From Sulfurovum sp. (lineage in GTDB: Bacteria; Campylobacterota; Campylobacteria; Campylobacterales; Sulfurovaceae), in contig JAUUDF010000045.1 of the NCBI GenBank assembly GCA_030826885.1, positions 1-64,000 of the forward strand: DNA of 64,000 nt, in the 5' to 3' direction. Numbering within the stretch: the stretch's first letter is position 1; the number at the start of each line of letters is the position of its first letter. Shown here one piece after another: positions 37,631-47,486 of the stretch. A program made the position numbers and the translations under genes. Under the pieces are notes generated by a model. It did no database searches and had not been told where the DNA came from. It worked only from the letters and a program-made list of their open reading frames with translations.

Positions 37631-39895
37631 ATGAGTGAAAGCAAAGATTTTTTACGGGCGATCGTCGCAGAGGACTTGAAAGCGGGCAAATATGAGACGG
37701 TGCATACGCGTTTTCCGCCTGAGCCTAACGGTTTTCCGCACATAGGACATGCCAAGTCCATTACGCTCAATTTCGGCATTGCCAGAGACTTTAACGGGCT
37801 GTGCAACCTGCGTATGGATGACACCGATCCGACCAAGGAAGACATGAAGTTCGTCGAGGCGCTTAAAGATGCTGTTAAGTGGCTCGGTTTCGACTGGGAG
37901 GAGAGACTCTATTTCACCTCCGATTATTTTCCCAAACTCTATGGCTACGCGCAGGAGCTCATTAAGATGGGCAAGGCGTATGTGGACAGCCTCAATGAAG
38001 AGGAGATACGCGAGTATCGGGGTACCGTTACCGAGCCTGGAAGGCGCAGTAAGTATGCCGAGCGTTCTGTCGAGGAGAACCTTGACCTCTTCGAGCGTAT
38101 GAAGAACGGGGAGTTTGCCGAGGGTGAACATGTACTGCGTGCCAAAATAGACATGAGCGCGGCGAACATGAAGATGCGTGATCCGCTGCTCTATCGCATC
38201 CGTCATGCCACCCACTACCGGGTAGGGGATGCGTGGCATATCTACCCCATGTATGACTTCGCACACTGCCTTTCAGACTACATCGAGGGCATCAGCCACT
38301 CCTTCTGTACGCTGGAGTTCGAGAACAACCGTGATATTTACGACTGGGTCATCGAGACACTCGGGCTGCCGCCGCCGCGCCCCTACCAGTATGAATTTGC
38401 AAGACTCAACATGAACTACACTGTCATGAGCAAACGCAAGCTGCTCGAACTGGTCGAAGGCGGGTATGTCAACGGCTGGGACGACCCCCGTCTGCCTACC
38501 ATTGCAGGCTATAAGCGCCGCGGGTATACTCCTGAGTCCATTCTGACCTTCTGTGAGCAGATAGGGGTCGCCAAAGCTAACTCAACCGTAGATGTGGCGC
38601 AGCTGGAGTTCTGTATCAGGGATGATCTGAACACCAAAGTACCGCGTGTGATGTGTGTGCTTGACCCGCTGAAAGTGACAATCGTCAACTATGAGGGCAG
38701 CGAGGAGCTCGATGCCTCCTACTATCCGCACGATGTCCCCAAAGAGGGTTCAAGAAAACTACCTTTTTCCAAAGAGGTCTACATCGACCGCAGCGACTTT
38801 TCGGAAAATCCTCCCAAAGGATATTTCCGTCTGACGCCCGAGCAGCCGGTACGGCTTAAACATGCCTATATAATTGCCTGTAAAGAGGTTATCAAAGATA
38901 AAGAGGGCAACATTGTTGAGATCAAAGCGGAGTACTACCCTGACTCCAAGAGCGGCTCCGACACCAGCGGCATCAAGGTACGCAGTGCCATTCAGTGGGT
39001 GGATGCGAAGCGTGCGAAACGTGTGGAGGTAAGGCTCTATGACAGGCTCTACAAAGTTGAAGCACCCGAAGGTCTGGACGACCTGAACCCCGATTCACTC
39101 AAGGTGGCAAAAGGTGCGCTCATTGAACCGGCAGTCATTGAAGAGAAGCCCGATGTACGCTTTCAGTTCGAGAGGGAAGGATACTTCTATGTCGATCCGG
39201 TCGACTACAGTGACGAGGCACCGGTATTCAACAAGATCGTGGGGCTGAAAGACTCATGGGGCAAGAAGAAAAAAAAGGCTCCCAAAGCGACTGAGAAGAA
39301 ACAGAAACAGCCCCAAAAGCAGCAGATAGACGGCGAAGAAGCGCCGATGAGCGAGGAGGAGAAGGCACGCTTTGAGGTCTATACCGGAAAACTCGGACTC
39401 AACCATGCCGTTGCCAATACACTGGCACGTGACGCCAAACTGAGTGCTTTCTTTGAAGAGGCGATGGGTGCAGAGGGTGCCGGTGCCGTTACCATAGCCA
39501 ACCTTGTTGCCAATGAGGTTGCCAGAGAGCTTAAAGAGCAGGATGCAGATGCGCTGAAGTTCACGCCGCAGCATGTAGCAGAGCTGGCAAAGATGCTCGA
39601 TAGCGAGCAGATTTCGAGCAAGATTGCAAAAGAGGTCTTCGAGCTGATGGTACAAAGCGGTGACGCGCCGGAGAAGATCGTTGAAGAGAAAGGGTTGAGG
39701 CAGATCAGCGACCCCGCAGTCATCGCACCCATCATCGATGATATCATGGAAAAAAATCCGGACAATGTAGCCAAATACAGAGAGGGAAACAGTAAACTGC
39801 TGGGCTTCTTCGTCGGGCAGACGCTCAAAGCTACCGGCGGCAAGGCGAACCCCAAAGTGGTCAATGAACTTGTTGCCGAGAAACTGAGAGGTTAG
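37631..39895 (+). CDS. glnS: Glutaminyl-tRNA synthetase with C-terminal GatB/YqeY-like extension
   Basis: HTRFPPEPNGFPHIGHAKSI, LRMDDTDPTKED, YTVMSKRKL; Lys-rich linker then YqeY-like helical tail. Confidence 0.93.
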   Translation: MSESKDFLRAIVAEDLKAGKYETVHTRFPPEPNGFPHIGHAKSITLNFGIARDFNGLCNLRMDDTDPTKEDMKFVEALKDAVKWLGFDWEERLYFTSDYFPKLYGYAQELIKMGKAYVDSLNEEEIREYRGTVTEPGRRSKYAERSVEENLDLFERMKNGEFAEGEHVLRAKIDMSAANMKMRDPLLYRIRHATHYRVGDAWHIYPMYDFAHCLSDYIEGISHSFCTLEFENNRDIYDWVIETLGLPPPRPYQYEFARLNMNYTVMSKRKLLELVEGGYVNGWDDPRLPTIAGYKRRGYTPESILTFCEQIGVAKANSTVDVAQLEFCIRDDLNTKVPRVMCVLDPLKVTIVNYEGSEELDASYYPHDVPKEGSRKLPFSKEVYIDRSDFSENPPKGYFRLTPEQPVRLKHAYIIACKEVIKDKEGNIVEIKAEYYPDSKSGSDTSGIKVRSAIQWVDAKRAKRVEVRLYDRLYKVEAPEGLDDLNPDSLKVAKGALIEPAVIEEKPDVRFQFEREGYFYVDPVDYSDEAPVFNKIVGLKDSWGKKKKKAPKATEKKQKQPQKQQIDGEEAPMSEEEKARFEVYTGKLGLNHAVANTLARDAKLSAFFEEAMGAEGAGAVTIANLVANEVARELKEQDADALKFTPQHVAELAKMLDSEQISSKIAKEVFELMVQSGDAPEKIVEEKGLRQISDPAVIAPIIDDIMEKNPDNVAKYREGNSKLLGFFVGQTLKATGGKANPKVVNELVAEKLRG

Positions 39896-40428
39896 TGCGG
39901 TTTTACGGCCTGAACGGGTGTTGGAATCTTCAGCGGTTTTGAAGAGGCGGGTTTGCCGACAAATTTCGTATAAGAGGTTTTGACACCTTTTTCACTGACT
40001 ATGGTCAGTTTGTGATTATCCAAAAAAGTGATGGTATTGATGCGAATGGGATCACCTTTCAAGCGTGCCTGATAGGTACCGGCGAGTGTCTGAAGCGATT
40101 GTTGTGTAATGGTGCGTGAGACCTCTTTTGCGAAAGGCACTTCGATTTTTTGAATGACCACTACCAGTGTGGTGATATGCCGTTTCCATATGCCCGAAGC
40201 TTTGACCTGCAGGTCTTTGATGAAGTGTTCACCTTTTTTCAGGCTTACCAAAATGGTAATGTCGAATGTATGGTCGGCCTTGAGGTTGAGGAACTCCTGT
40301 TCCGTCACACGGGTACGGTTTTCACTGGTTGCCTTGGTTACGGTACGCCAGTCGCCTACTGTCATGTCGTGTACAGGCTGTGCCCAGAGCGAGACAAGAA
40401 AAAGTGAAGAAAGCCATAATGCTCTCAT
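39892..40428 (-). CDS. Secreted hypothetical protein
   Basis: Signal peptide MRALWLSSLFLVSLWAQ. Confidence 0.55.
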   Translation of the reverse strand: MRALWLSSLFLVSLWAQPVHDMTVGDWRTVTKATSENRTRVTEQEFLNLKADHTFDITILVSLKKGEHFIKDLQVKASGIWKRHITTLVVVIQKIEVPFAKEVSRTITQQSLQTLAGTYQARLKGDPIRINTITFLDNHKLTIVSEKGVKTSYTKFVGKPASSKPLKIPTPVQAVKPH

Positions 40429-40437
40429 GGGGGCTCC

Positions 40438-41175
40438 TTACTGAAGATATTGTTCGAGGGTGAACTTTAGATCTTCGTCGAGATCGAGATTTTTGTACAT
40501 CCACTGCAGGTAGCCCATATCCTCACGCGCAATCTCCTCAATGTCACGGTCTTTGTATTTGCCGAATTTGAATGTTTTCAGAAGTGCCGGCGTCTGTGTC
40601 AGTTCGGCCATCTTCTGCATGGGGTTGATACCGGGAAACTTCTCCTGCGTGAGTGTGACCAGTCTGCTCAGCAGCAGCTTCATAACCAGTACATCACCGA
40701 TGGCATCATGTGCCTTGATGGTTACACCAAGTCTCTGGGCTTCCTCTTTTTCCGTTTTGTAGAGTTCCAGTGCATAGCGGAGGTACTGCAGACGGTGTGC
40801 AGGAGAGTCGGGCAGAAGGTGTTTGGCGACACGCACGGTGTCGATGAGTGTATAGCGGTTGGCAAAGCCCTCTTTCTCAAGCATCCCGAGATCAAATTTG
40901 ATGTTGTGGGCTATGAGATAGTTTTCTGGTGTGTTGTATTCCTCGATACGTTTTGCGAATTTGGTTTGTGCAAAGGGAGCCTTATCGGCTATGACATCGG
41001 GGGTGATGTTGTGTACTTCCATCGCCTCGATACTGATGGGTACGGAGGTGGAGCAGAGTTCGTCAAAGACCTCGATATGCGCTTTATCATGAACGACCAT
41101 GGCACCTACCTGAATAATGCGGTCTAGTTCACTGTTTCCTGTGGTTTCTGTATCGAAAAGTATATATACGGGCAT
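40438..41175 (-). CDS. DnaQ-like 3'-5' exonuclease
   Basis: YILFDTETTGNSELDRIIQVGAMVV; LIAHNIKFDLGML; AHDAIGDVLVMKLL. Confidence 0.87.
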   Translation of the reverse strand: MPVYILFDTETTGNSELDRIIQVGAMVVHDKAHIEVFDELCSTSVPISIEAMEVHNITPDVIADKAPFAQTKFAKRIEEYNTPENYLIAHNIKFDLGMLEKEGFANRYTLIDTVRVAKHLLPDSPAHRLQYLRYALELYKTEKEEAQRLGVTIKAHDAIGDVLVMKLLLSRLVTLTQEKFPGINPMQKMAELTQTPALLKTFKFGKYKDRDIEEIAREDMGYLQWMYKNLDLDEDLKFTLEQYLQ

Positions 41176-41264
41176 AAGCGAGATTCCTTGTTGTGGATGG
41201 TAACAATTATAGCGACAATTGCTTGTAAAAATCAGGAGAGGGAGGAAGGGGCACCTTCCGCTAT

Positions 41265-41840
41265 TTAGAATTTATAGGAGAAACCGATATTCCACGATTC
41301 TAGGTCTGTATTGGTAAGGATATTGTCACTTTCACCAAGGTTGGTGTAGTCGACGAATGCCCCCAGACTGTTGGTAATATTGAATTTTACCCCCGCACCC
41401 CATGAAAAGAGTGTATCATCGTTGTTCCCTCCAAGGAGAGTATTGGCAGTGTAATCGTTCGCGGTTACCCCAAGCAGGGCATAGAAGTTAAGCATGGCAA
41501 GCTTGTATTGCGGTTTGGCATAGAGTGCGAAGCTCTCAGCCTGATATTCTCCGCTAAGCGGGGTATTGCCAAGATAGTATTCATATCCGGCCTTGGAGCT
41601 GTTTAGGTAGTATCTTCCTTCAACCCCGAAATATTCATTCATATCGTAACCGGCAAGAAAGACTATGCTGTCGGTTGAAAGATCGAGCAGATCTTTTTTG
41701 ATGTCTAAACCGTCAACTGCGAGGTCAATATTGGTGTTGGCATAGCCAAGACCTAGGTAAAGACCGCTGTCACCGGCAGACACCGATGTTGTTACTGCTA
41801 CAGCGGCAGCAGCAGAAAGTAAATATGTTTTTATACTCAT
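41265..41840 (-). CDS. Outer-membrane beta-barrel protein
   Basis: Signal peptide MSIKTYLLSAAAAVAVTTSVSA; alternating strands; terminal SYKF. Confidence 0.72.
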   Translation of the reverse strand: MSIKTYLLSAAAAVAVTTSVSAGDSGLYLGLGYANTNIDLAVDGLDIKKDLLDLSTDSIVFLAGYDMNEYFGVEGRYYLNSSKAGYEYYLGNTPLSGEYQAESFALYAKPQYKLAMLNFYALLGVTANDYTANTLLGGNNDDTLFSWGAGVKFNITNSLGAFVDYTNLGESDNILTNTDLESWNIGFSYKF

Positions 41841-41998
41841 GATAGTATATTCCTTTATGCAAAATAATCTTTTTATATATGTTGAAAGTATATCAGAAGA
41901 AAGATTTGAGTTTAGGGTCTTTGGACCTAAAAATGCTACCCAACTCTCAATCTGACATGGTATAATTATTTCCAGATTATAACAAGGAGAACAATGAT

Positions 41999-42448
41999 AT
42001 GTCACTCGACAACATGGTAATGGAACATATGATGAATCCAAAAAATTACGGTACCCTTGCGAGTGCCAATGCCGAGGGGATGGGAAAGAATCCGCTCAAT
42101 GGCGAGAAGGTAGCCATTTACATTCACGTCAAAGAGGATGAAGAGAAACCCTACATAGACGATATTGCATTTCAGGCGATTGGCTGCACGACGACTATTG
42201 TCGCGGGTTCCATGCTGACTGAAGAGGCAAAGGGACTGACTCTTGACGGTGCACGAAATCTCGTCGAAGCGACGATGAAACTGCTTGAAAAACTCCCCGA
42301 AGAAGATGCAGCGTGTTCCGAGATGGTCGCTCTTGGCATCAAAGCGGCAGTAGATACCTATGAGAAACGCAAAGAGGACAGGGAATACCCGATGATTACG
42401 TATCAGATAGAGGGGACCTGTACACCAAAAGAGGAGGAAGAGGCATGA
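41999..42448 (+). CDS. IscU/NifU-like Fe-S cluster scaffold protein
   Basis: MSLDNMVMEHMMNPKNYGTLASANAEGMGKNPLNGEKV; FQAIGCTTTIVAGSMLTEEAKG. Confidence 0.82.
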   Translation: MSLDNMVMEHMMNPKNYGTLASANAEGMGKNPLNGEKVAIYIHVKEDEEKPYIDDIAFQAIGCTTTIVAGSMLTEEAKGLTLDGARNLVEATMKLLEKLPEEDAACSEMVALGIKAAVDTYEKRKEDREYPMITYQIEGTCTPKEEEEA

Positions 42449-43281
42449 AAAGTGTTCTGATAAAAACCCATGAAGCGTGGCTGGAAATGCTTATGGCAGG
42501 CTTTATGAGTCATACGCAGAGCAAGCAGGTACTCTTTGATTTTTCCGACATTCTTTTCCGTCACTTTACGTGGATAGAGCATGCCATGATCGCATCGGGT
42601 GAATCTTATGACTATGACAGGGGAAATATTCCCATCAAAGTAGAACGTCTTGAGCATCTTCTCAAAGCCATTACCGGCAGACTGCTTGAGATAGACCTGC
42701 AGCTTGTCGGGTTTGAGGACAGAGACCTTGCATCGCGTATTTCGAGTGATATAAACTATATGGTCGGTGTACTGCATGAGATGAATGACGAAGTGGTTAC
42801 GGCATTTGGCATGGAGCGCAAGCTTCCCGGTGTGACCCTTACACAAGAAGCAACCGATGCACTGACACTTTTTCTTTTCGAGGAGAGCTACAAAGAGTAT
42901 GAACTGATCATGATATATAATTACCTCAAAGCCCACAGTGATGATGCATATCTTAACAGAATTTTTCAAATATTGGTTGATGAAAGCTTTTTTCACCTCA
43001 AACAGTTTGGTGATATGATGGCAAAGATGGGTATTCTCGCTGTACCGCGCATGATTATGAAAGAGCTCTATCAGGTTGAAAATGTGGTAGCCTTTTTAAA
43101 AGACGGTATCAATGAGGAACTTGCCGCCAAGGAGGAGTGCAAAAAACTTTCCGATGCCGTCGGCAACGATTCTCCGGTGCTTGCACGATTTTTTGACTTT
43201 ATCAACAATCAGGAGAATTACCACATTGCTTTGATGAAAGATGCGCTCAGACACTTCGAAGTGAAGGAAACGAATGGCTAA
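42445..43281 (+). CDS. Ferritin-like helical protein
   Basis: FLFEESYKEYELIMIYNYLKAH, VDESFFHLKQFGDMMAKM, NNQENYHIALM: repeated E/ExxH patterns. Confidence 0.5.
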   Translation: MKSVLIKTHEAWLEMLMAGFMSHTQSKQVLFDFSDILFRHFTWIEHAMIASGESYDYDRGNIPIKVERLEHLLKAITGRLLEIDLQLVGFEDRDLASRISSDINYMVGVLHEMNDEVVTAFGMERKLPGVTLTQEATDALTLFLFEESYKEYELIMIYNYLKAHSDDAYLNRIFQILVDESFFHLKQFGDMMAKMGILAVPRMIMKELYQVENVVAFLKDGINEELAAKEECKKLSDAVGNDSPVLARFFDFINNQENYHIALMKDALRHFEVKETNG

Positions 43282-44092
43282 GAAGCATTTTACCTCCGTC
43301 ATTTCCGAACTGTTTGGAAAGTTCGCCTCTAAGCGTTTTCCTTCGATAATGCAGCATATCATTAACGCCGCCTACGTCAAACTGATGGGGCTGGATATGT
43401 CAGAATTCCGTGCCCCTGCCACCTATGAGAGTCTCAATGCACTATTTACCAGAGTACTGGAAAAAGAGCGCATCCTGCCTGATGATCCCAAAGCAGTCAT
43501 TAGCGGTGTTGATGGACGCATTACCGATTACGGCACTGTCAAGGAAGGCAGAGCCTATCAGATCAAGGGGATGTCGTATGATATTGAAACGCTTTTCGGT
43601 GCGCATCATCAGGCTGCGGCGAAATGGATAGAGGGAGGGGAGTTCATGAACTTCTATCTTTCCCCAAAAGACTACCACCGCTACCATATGCCTATGACGT
43701 TGAAGATTCACGCGTTGACACATATCCCCGGAAAGCTCTACCCGGTAAATCTCCCGCTGCTTCGAAACAAGAAAGACCTCTTTATAGAGAATGAGCGTGT
43801 GGTCATTGAGTGTGAAGACGAGCAGGGGAGGCTGCATGTACTTGTGCTTGTCGGTGCACTCAATGTGGGGAAAATGGTCGTAAGCTTTGAACCGCGTGTA
43901 CAGACCAACTCTGACATTAGAGAACCGCAGCACTATACATATGACGGTCTGAGACTCAAACGCGGTGAACTTTTCGGATGGTTTGAGATGGGCTCGACGA
44001 TCTTGACATTCTCACAGAAGGGTGCTATAGTCCCGGAAGTTGCCGTTAACCAGAAGGTCTCTTTCGGTGATATAGTCGGATATTTGCAGTAA
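43274..44092 (+). CDS. psd: Phosphatidylserine decarboxylase
   Basis: VDGRITDYG; NFYLSPKDYHRYHMPM; GELFGWFEMGSTILTF (pyruvoyl cleavage GST). Confidence 0.93.
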   Translation: MAKKHFTSVISELFGKFASKRFPSIMQHIINAAYVKLMGLDMSEFRAPATYESLNALFTRVLEKERILPDDPKAVISGVDGRITDYGTVKEGRAYQIKGMSYDIETLFGAHHQAAAKWIEGGEFMNFYLSPKDYHRYHMPMTLKIHALTHIPGKLYPVNLPLLRNKKDLFIENERVVIECEDEQGRLHVLVLVGALNVGKMVVSFEPRVQTNSDIREPQHYTYDGLRLKRGELFGWFEMGSTILTFSQKGAIVPEVAVNQKVSFGDIVGYLQ

Positions 44093-44102
44093 AGGAAGAG
44101 TC

Positions 44103-45029
44103 ATGCTTGTTGTCAAAGAAATACAGGAATTCGCACAGATACGTACCAAGGCACGCGCGTATCTCTGCTATATTATGAGCCGTAACATTTCGCAGAGCAT
44201 CGATACCAATGAGGGTGCCACACTCGATATGGTCATCGGCAAAATCAAAAACCTGCTCGATGCCGTACCCAATGCCGAGGTGATTTACGCACTTGATGGC
44301 CATGGTATTCAAATGGTCGACAATATTTCCAAAAATCCGAAGCTAAACGGCTTTGGCAAAGGAGAAGACAGAAGTGACCGCGCCTACTATTACAGGACAC
44401 TCAAAGAGCACCGCTGTATTCTGACGGATCCCTATCCGTCGTTGGTAAGCAATGAGCTGGTTGTGACGGCATCCTTTCCTATATATGATATACACAACAA
44501 ACTCGTAGCAATCATATGTATGGATATTACATTGAAAAATATTCTCAAAATGGTGCATCCAAGTTCAATTGATTCCAGTTTTGGTAAGGCAAGCAAATGG
44601 GTTTATGCTGCTTTCTCCGTTGCACTTTTTGCCGTAGCGCTGTTACTGTTTATAAAAGCGATTATCAGTTTCTTCCATTTTGGCATCAATGTCAACCATA
44701 TTGATATTCAGGAGATATTCAAATCGACCATTTTGCTGACACTCTCTTTGGCGATTGTCGATCTGGTCAAGGCGATCTTTGAAGAAGAAGTACTTGGACG
44801 CATCAAGAAGCGTGACCCCTCTGATGATTCGCACCAGACGATGATACGCTTCCTTGGCTCCATCATTATTGCTCTTTCTATAGAATCACTGATGTTGGTC
44901 TTCAAGTTTGCGCTGACCGATCCCGGTAAACTGATGTATGCGGTCTTTCTGCTTGGCGGTATTGCGCTGCTTATTATCGGACTCTCTGTCTACCTCAAAG
45001 TCAACCAGAAGCGTGACAGTCTTAAATGA
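44103..45029 (+). CDS. PDC-sensor-like protein with C-terminal TM bundle
   Basis: GEDRSDRAYYYRTLKEHRCILTDPYPSLVSNELVVTASFPIYD; four TM segments. Confidence 0.6.
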   Translation: MLVVKEIQEFAQIRTKARAYLCYIMSRNISQSIDTNEGATLDMVIGKIKNLLDAVPNAEVIYALDGHGIQMVDNISKNPKLNGFGKGEDRSDRAYYYRTLKEHRCILTDPYPSLVSNELVVTASFPIYDIHNKLVAIICMDITLKNILKMVHPSSIDSSFGKASKWVYAAFSVALFAVALLLFIKAIISFFHFGINVNHIDIQEIFKSTILLTLSLAIVDLVKAIFEEEVLGRIKKRDPSDDSHQTMIRFLGSIIIALSIESLMLVFKFALTDPGKLMYAVFLLGGIALLIIGLSVYLKVNQKRDSLK

Positions 45030-45664
45030 CAAAAACGTATGAACTGATCATCTTCGATATGGACGGTACGCTGGTGAACTCCTCCGTCACCATCGCCAAT
45101 GCCATCAACTATGTACGCAAACAGCTTGGCTTCGAGCCGATGGAAAATGAGCGTATTCTTCTTCATGTGAATGACCCTTCCATAGATCCTGCACGCTTTT
45201 TTTACCATGCTCCCCGGTTTGAACGTGACCATGAGCGATGGTTTTCCGAATACTATACGCGCAATCATGACAGAGAACTGGTGCTTTATGACGGTATTTT
45301 AGAGTTGCTTGAAGCATTGAAAGAGAGAGGTTTAAAGTTGGCGGTTGCGACCAATGCCTACCGCAAATCGACCATTGAATCACTCACACATCTTGGCATT
45401 TTTGTATTCTTCGATGCCATCACATGTTATGATGATGTTCATAAGGGAAAGCCATATCCCGATATGTTGCTCAAACTGCTTGACGAACTGCAGGTTCCCA
45501 AAGAGAAAGCGCTCTTTATTGGTGACGGTCCGCGTGACGAGATGGCAGCTGAGCGTGCAGGCATCGACTACCTGATGGTTGACTGGGGGTTTACGGACCA
45601 CACGCACAACAGTGTCATTCACACGGTCGATGGACTGAAAAAAAGGCTGTTGAGAGAGGAATGA
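45026..45664 (+). CDS. HAD-superfamily hydrolase (phosphoglycolate phosphatase-like)
   Basis: IIFDMDGTLVNSSVTIANAINYV; KLAVATNAYRKS; FIGDGPRDEMAAERAG. Confidence 0.87.
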   Translation: MTKTYELIIFDMDGTLVNSSVTIANAINYVRKQLGFEPMENERILLHVNDPSIDPARFFYHAPRFERDHERWFSEYYTRNHDRELVLYDGILELLEALKERGLKLAVATNAYRKSTIESLTHLGIFVFFDAITCYDDVHKGKPYPDMLLKLLDELQVPKEKALFIGDGPRDEMAAERAGIDYLMVDWGFTDHTHNSVIHTVDGLKKRLLREE

Positions 45665-45703
45665 TTTATCATCCTAAGAGACATTTTTTATAATTAGATA
45701 CCG

Positions 45704-45994
45704 TTACTCTTCCTTAAATTCAATCTCTTCAGGTTTTTCTGCCTTTCTTGCTTCATATTCAGGACTGAGCGTAAACATCAGTTTTAGATCCGCTGCACTT
45801 GTAGCATACTGATATGCCTGATCTTCTGTAATTTTGTCAGCAAGAGTAAGGTCAAAAAGGGCACGGTTGAAGCTGATAGAGTCATATATGGTACCTTCTT
45901 TTTCAATAGCATCAGGAAGTTCATTGTCTCTGAAGTTGCGAATCAGTTCTTGTACCAGAGGTGTCTTAAACATCATTTCTACGGCCGGTATCAT
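45704..45994 (-). pseudogene. C-terminal fragment resembling a PilT/PilU-type ATPase
   Basis: IPAVEMMFKTPLVQELIRNF ... SFNRALFDLTLADKITEDQAYQYATSAADLKLMF; frame extends only ~20 codons upstream to a stop, with no Walker motifs. Confidence 0.45.
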
Positions 45995-46212
45995 AAATCT
46001 GTACTGTGCATTCAGTTTATAGGCGCCGTCATACTCCTTGTTATGGTTGTAAAGTTTTGTACTGATAATCTAAAAACGGCTATAATGGTATAAATGATGT
46101 ATAGTACCAAAAAGAAGTTGTACTATGATGTGAAAGATAATACTAAGCTGGTTGTAGATAAATCAGAACGGCATAGCCTGAAAAAAGATACAAAAAAAGA
46201 TCATTAAAAAGA

Positions 46213-47004
46213 TTGGATCCTCATGGTGCAAAAATGCAGAATCGTTATGTAGCAGATATAGGTGATTTTGGAAAATTTCAGCTTTTCCGTTATCTTTTCA
46301 ACCATCCTGAAAGCCCCTTCGATGCCAAAAAACTTGCCCAAATATGGTTTTTGCATGAGGGAAAGAACGAACAGAGCAACGACGGACAGCACATTGACTA
46401 CTTTGAACGGATGAGCGGGATGGATCCCTACCTCGAATCATCGCTGATGTCACTGCTGATGCGTAACAAACGGGAGGTGGAGGAGCTTGAACGCCTTAAA
46501 CTTCTGCCGAACGCCTCTTTTTTTTATGATGAAATTCCCAAAGCCTACGAGGACAGGCAGACATGGCTTCAAAAAGCGCTTTGGTTCGCACATGGAAACG
46601 ATGTCGTTGCCGTTGCGCCCGACAATGGTATGGCGTTACGCTGTTACCGTTCCGAGGAACGGATGGTGCTGCTTTCGCTTGAAGAGGAGTACAGGGAGAA
46701 GGTCTATCCGCAAAAGTATATTTTCGCAGATGAAATAGGGCGCTTTTTTCTGTTGCCTTCCGTTGAAATTGTCATTGTCTATCAGCATTTGGGCAGATGC
46801 CTGCCCCATGACAGGCAAATAGATATTTTGGGAGCGGAGCTGAAAAAGAGCTATCCTCATATTACGGCGATTAAGCATCGTCCCTACAGTCCGCGTGTTT
46901 TCTTTTTTCTATGCAAAAGTGATGTCATACTGGAAAACATCAACTACAGACTGGCAGCCTTTACCAGGGAGCACAGTGAGTTTTGGACACTTTTTAGACA
47001 ATAG
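46213..47004 (+). CDS. Conserved hypothetical of the 'MQNRYVxDIGDFGKF' type
   Basis: MQNRYVADIGDFGKFQLFRYLF ... NDGQHIDYF ... VAVAPDNGM ... VIVYQHLGR. Confidence 0.55.
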   Translation: MDPHGAKMQNRYVADIGDFGKFQLFRYLFNHPESPFDAKKLAQIWFLHEGKNEQSNDGQHIDYFERMSGMDPYLESSLMSLLMRNKREVEELERLKLLPNASFFYDEIPKAYEDRQTWLQKALWFAHGNDVVAVAPDNGMALRCYRSEERMVLLSLEEEYREKVYPQKYIFADEIGRFFLLPSVEIVIVYQHLGRCLPHDRQIDILGAELKKSYPHITAIKHRPYSPRVFFFLCKSDVILENINYRLAAFTREHSEFWTLFRQ

Positions 47005-47063
47005 TTGTCCGGCTTTTTCACGAAAAAAGTGTATGATTACAGAAAGAACAATAAGGAAGTGCA

Positions 47064-47477
47064 ATGAAAACCATTATTAATAATATGATTTTACTACTGT
47101 TGTCAAGTCCGCTCTATGCTGCACAGACGGCACCGGGAGAAGCGATGCCCTATCTTGCTCTTGTTGGGGTAGGGGCGGCATTTGTCTTTTTTGTACTCTG
47201 GTCGATTTGCCGCAGCAAACTCAAAGAGACGGAAGCCTCACTGAAAGAGAAGGAAGAGAAAGTCAAGTGGTTTCGTCAGGTCATGGCGCAGAATGAGCAT
47301 GACCGTACCAAACATGAACATGAGATGGAGAAAAAGGTGCTTGAACTGACCCATACTATCGAGATGCTGGAGAAAAAGGTCAATGAGGGTACGAAAAATC
47401 AGGTCGTTGCCAAAATTGAAGCGCAGCAGGGCAAACGTGCCAGAGCCCTTGCCCGTGCAGGTATTGAAGTAGAGTAA
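47064..47477 (+). CDS. Membrane-anchored coiled-coil hypothetical protein
   Basis: N-terminal signal/TM segments then charged coiled coil. Confidence 0.5.
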   Translation: MKTIINNMILLLLSSPLYAAQTAPGEAMPYLALVGVGAAFVFFVLWSICRSKLKETEASLKEKEEKVKWFRQVMAQNEHDRTKHEHEMEKKVLELTHTIEMLEKKVNEGTKNQVVAKIEAQQGKRARALARAGIEVE

Positions 47478-47486
47478 GGAGCATGT

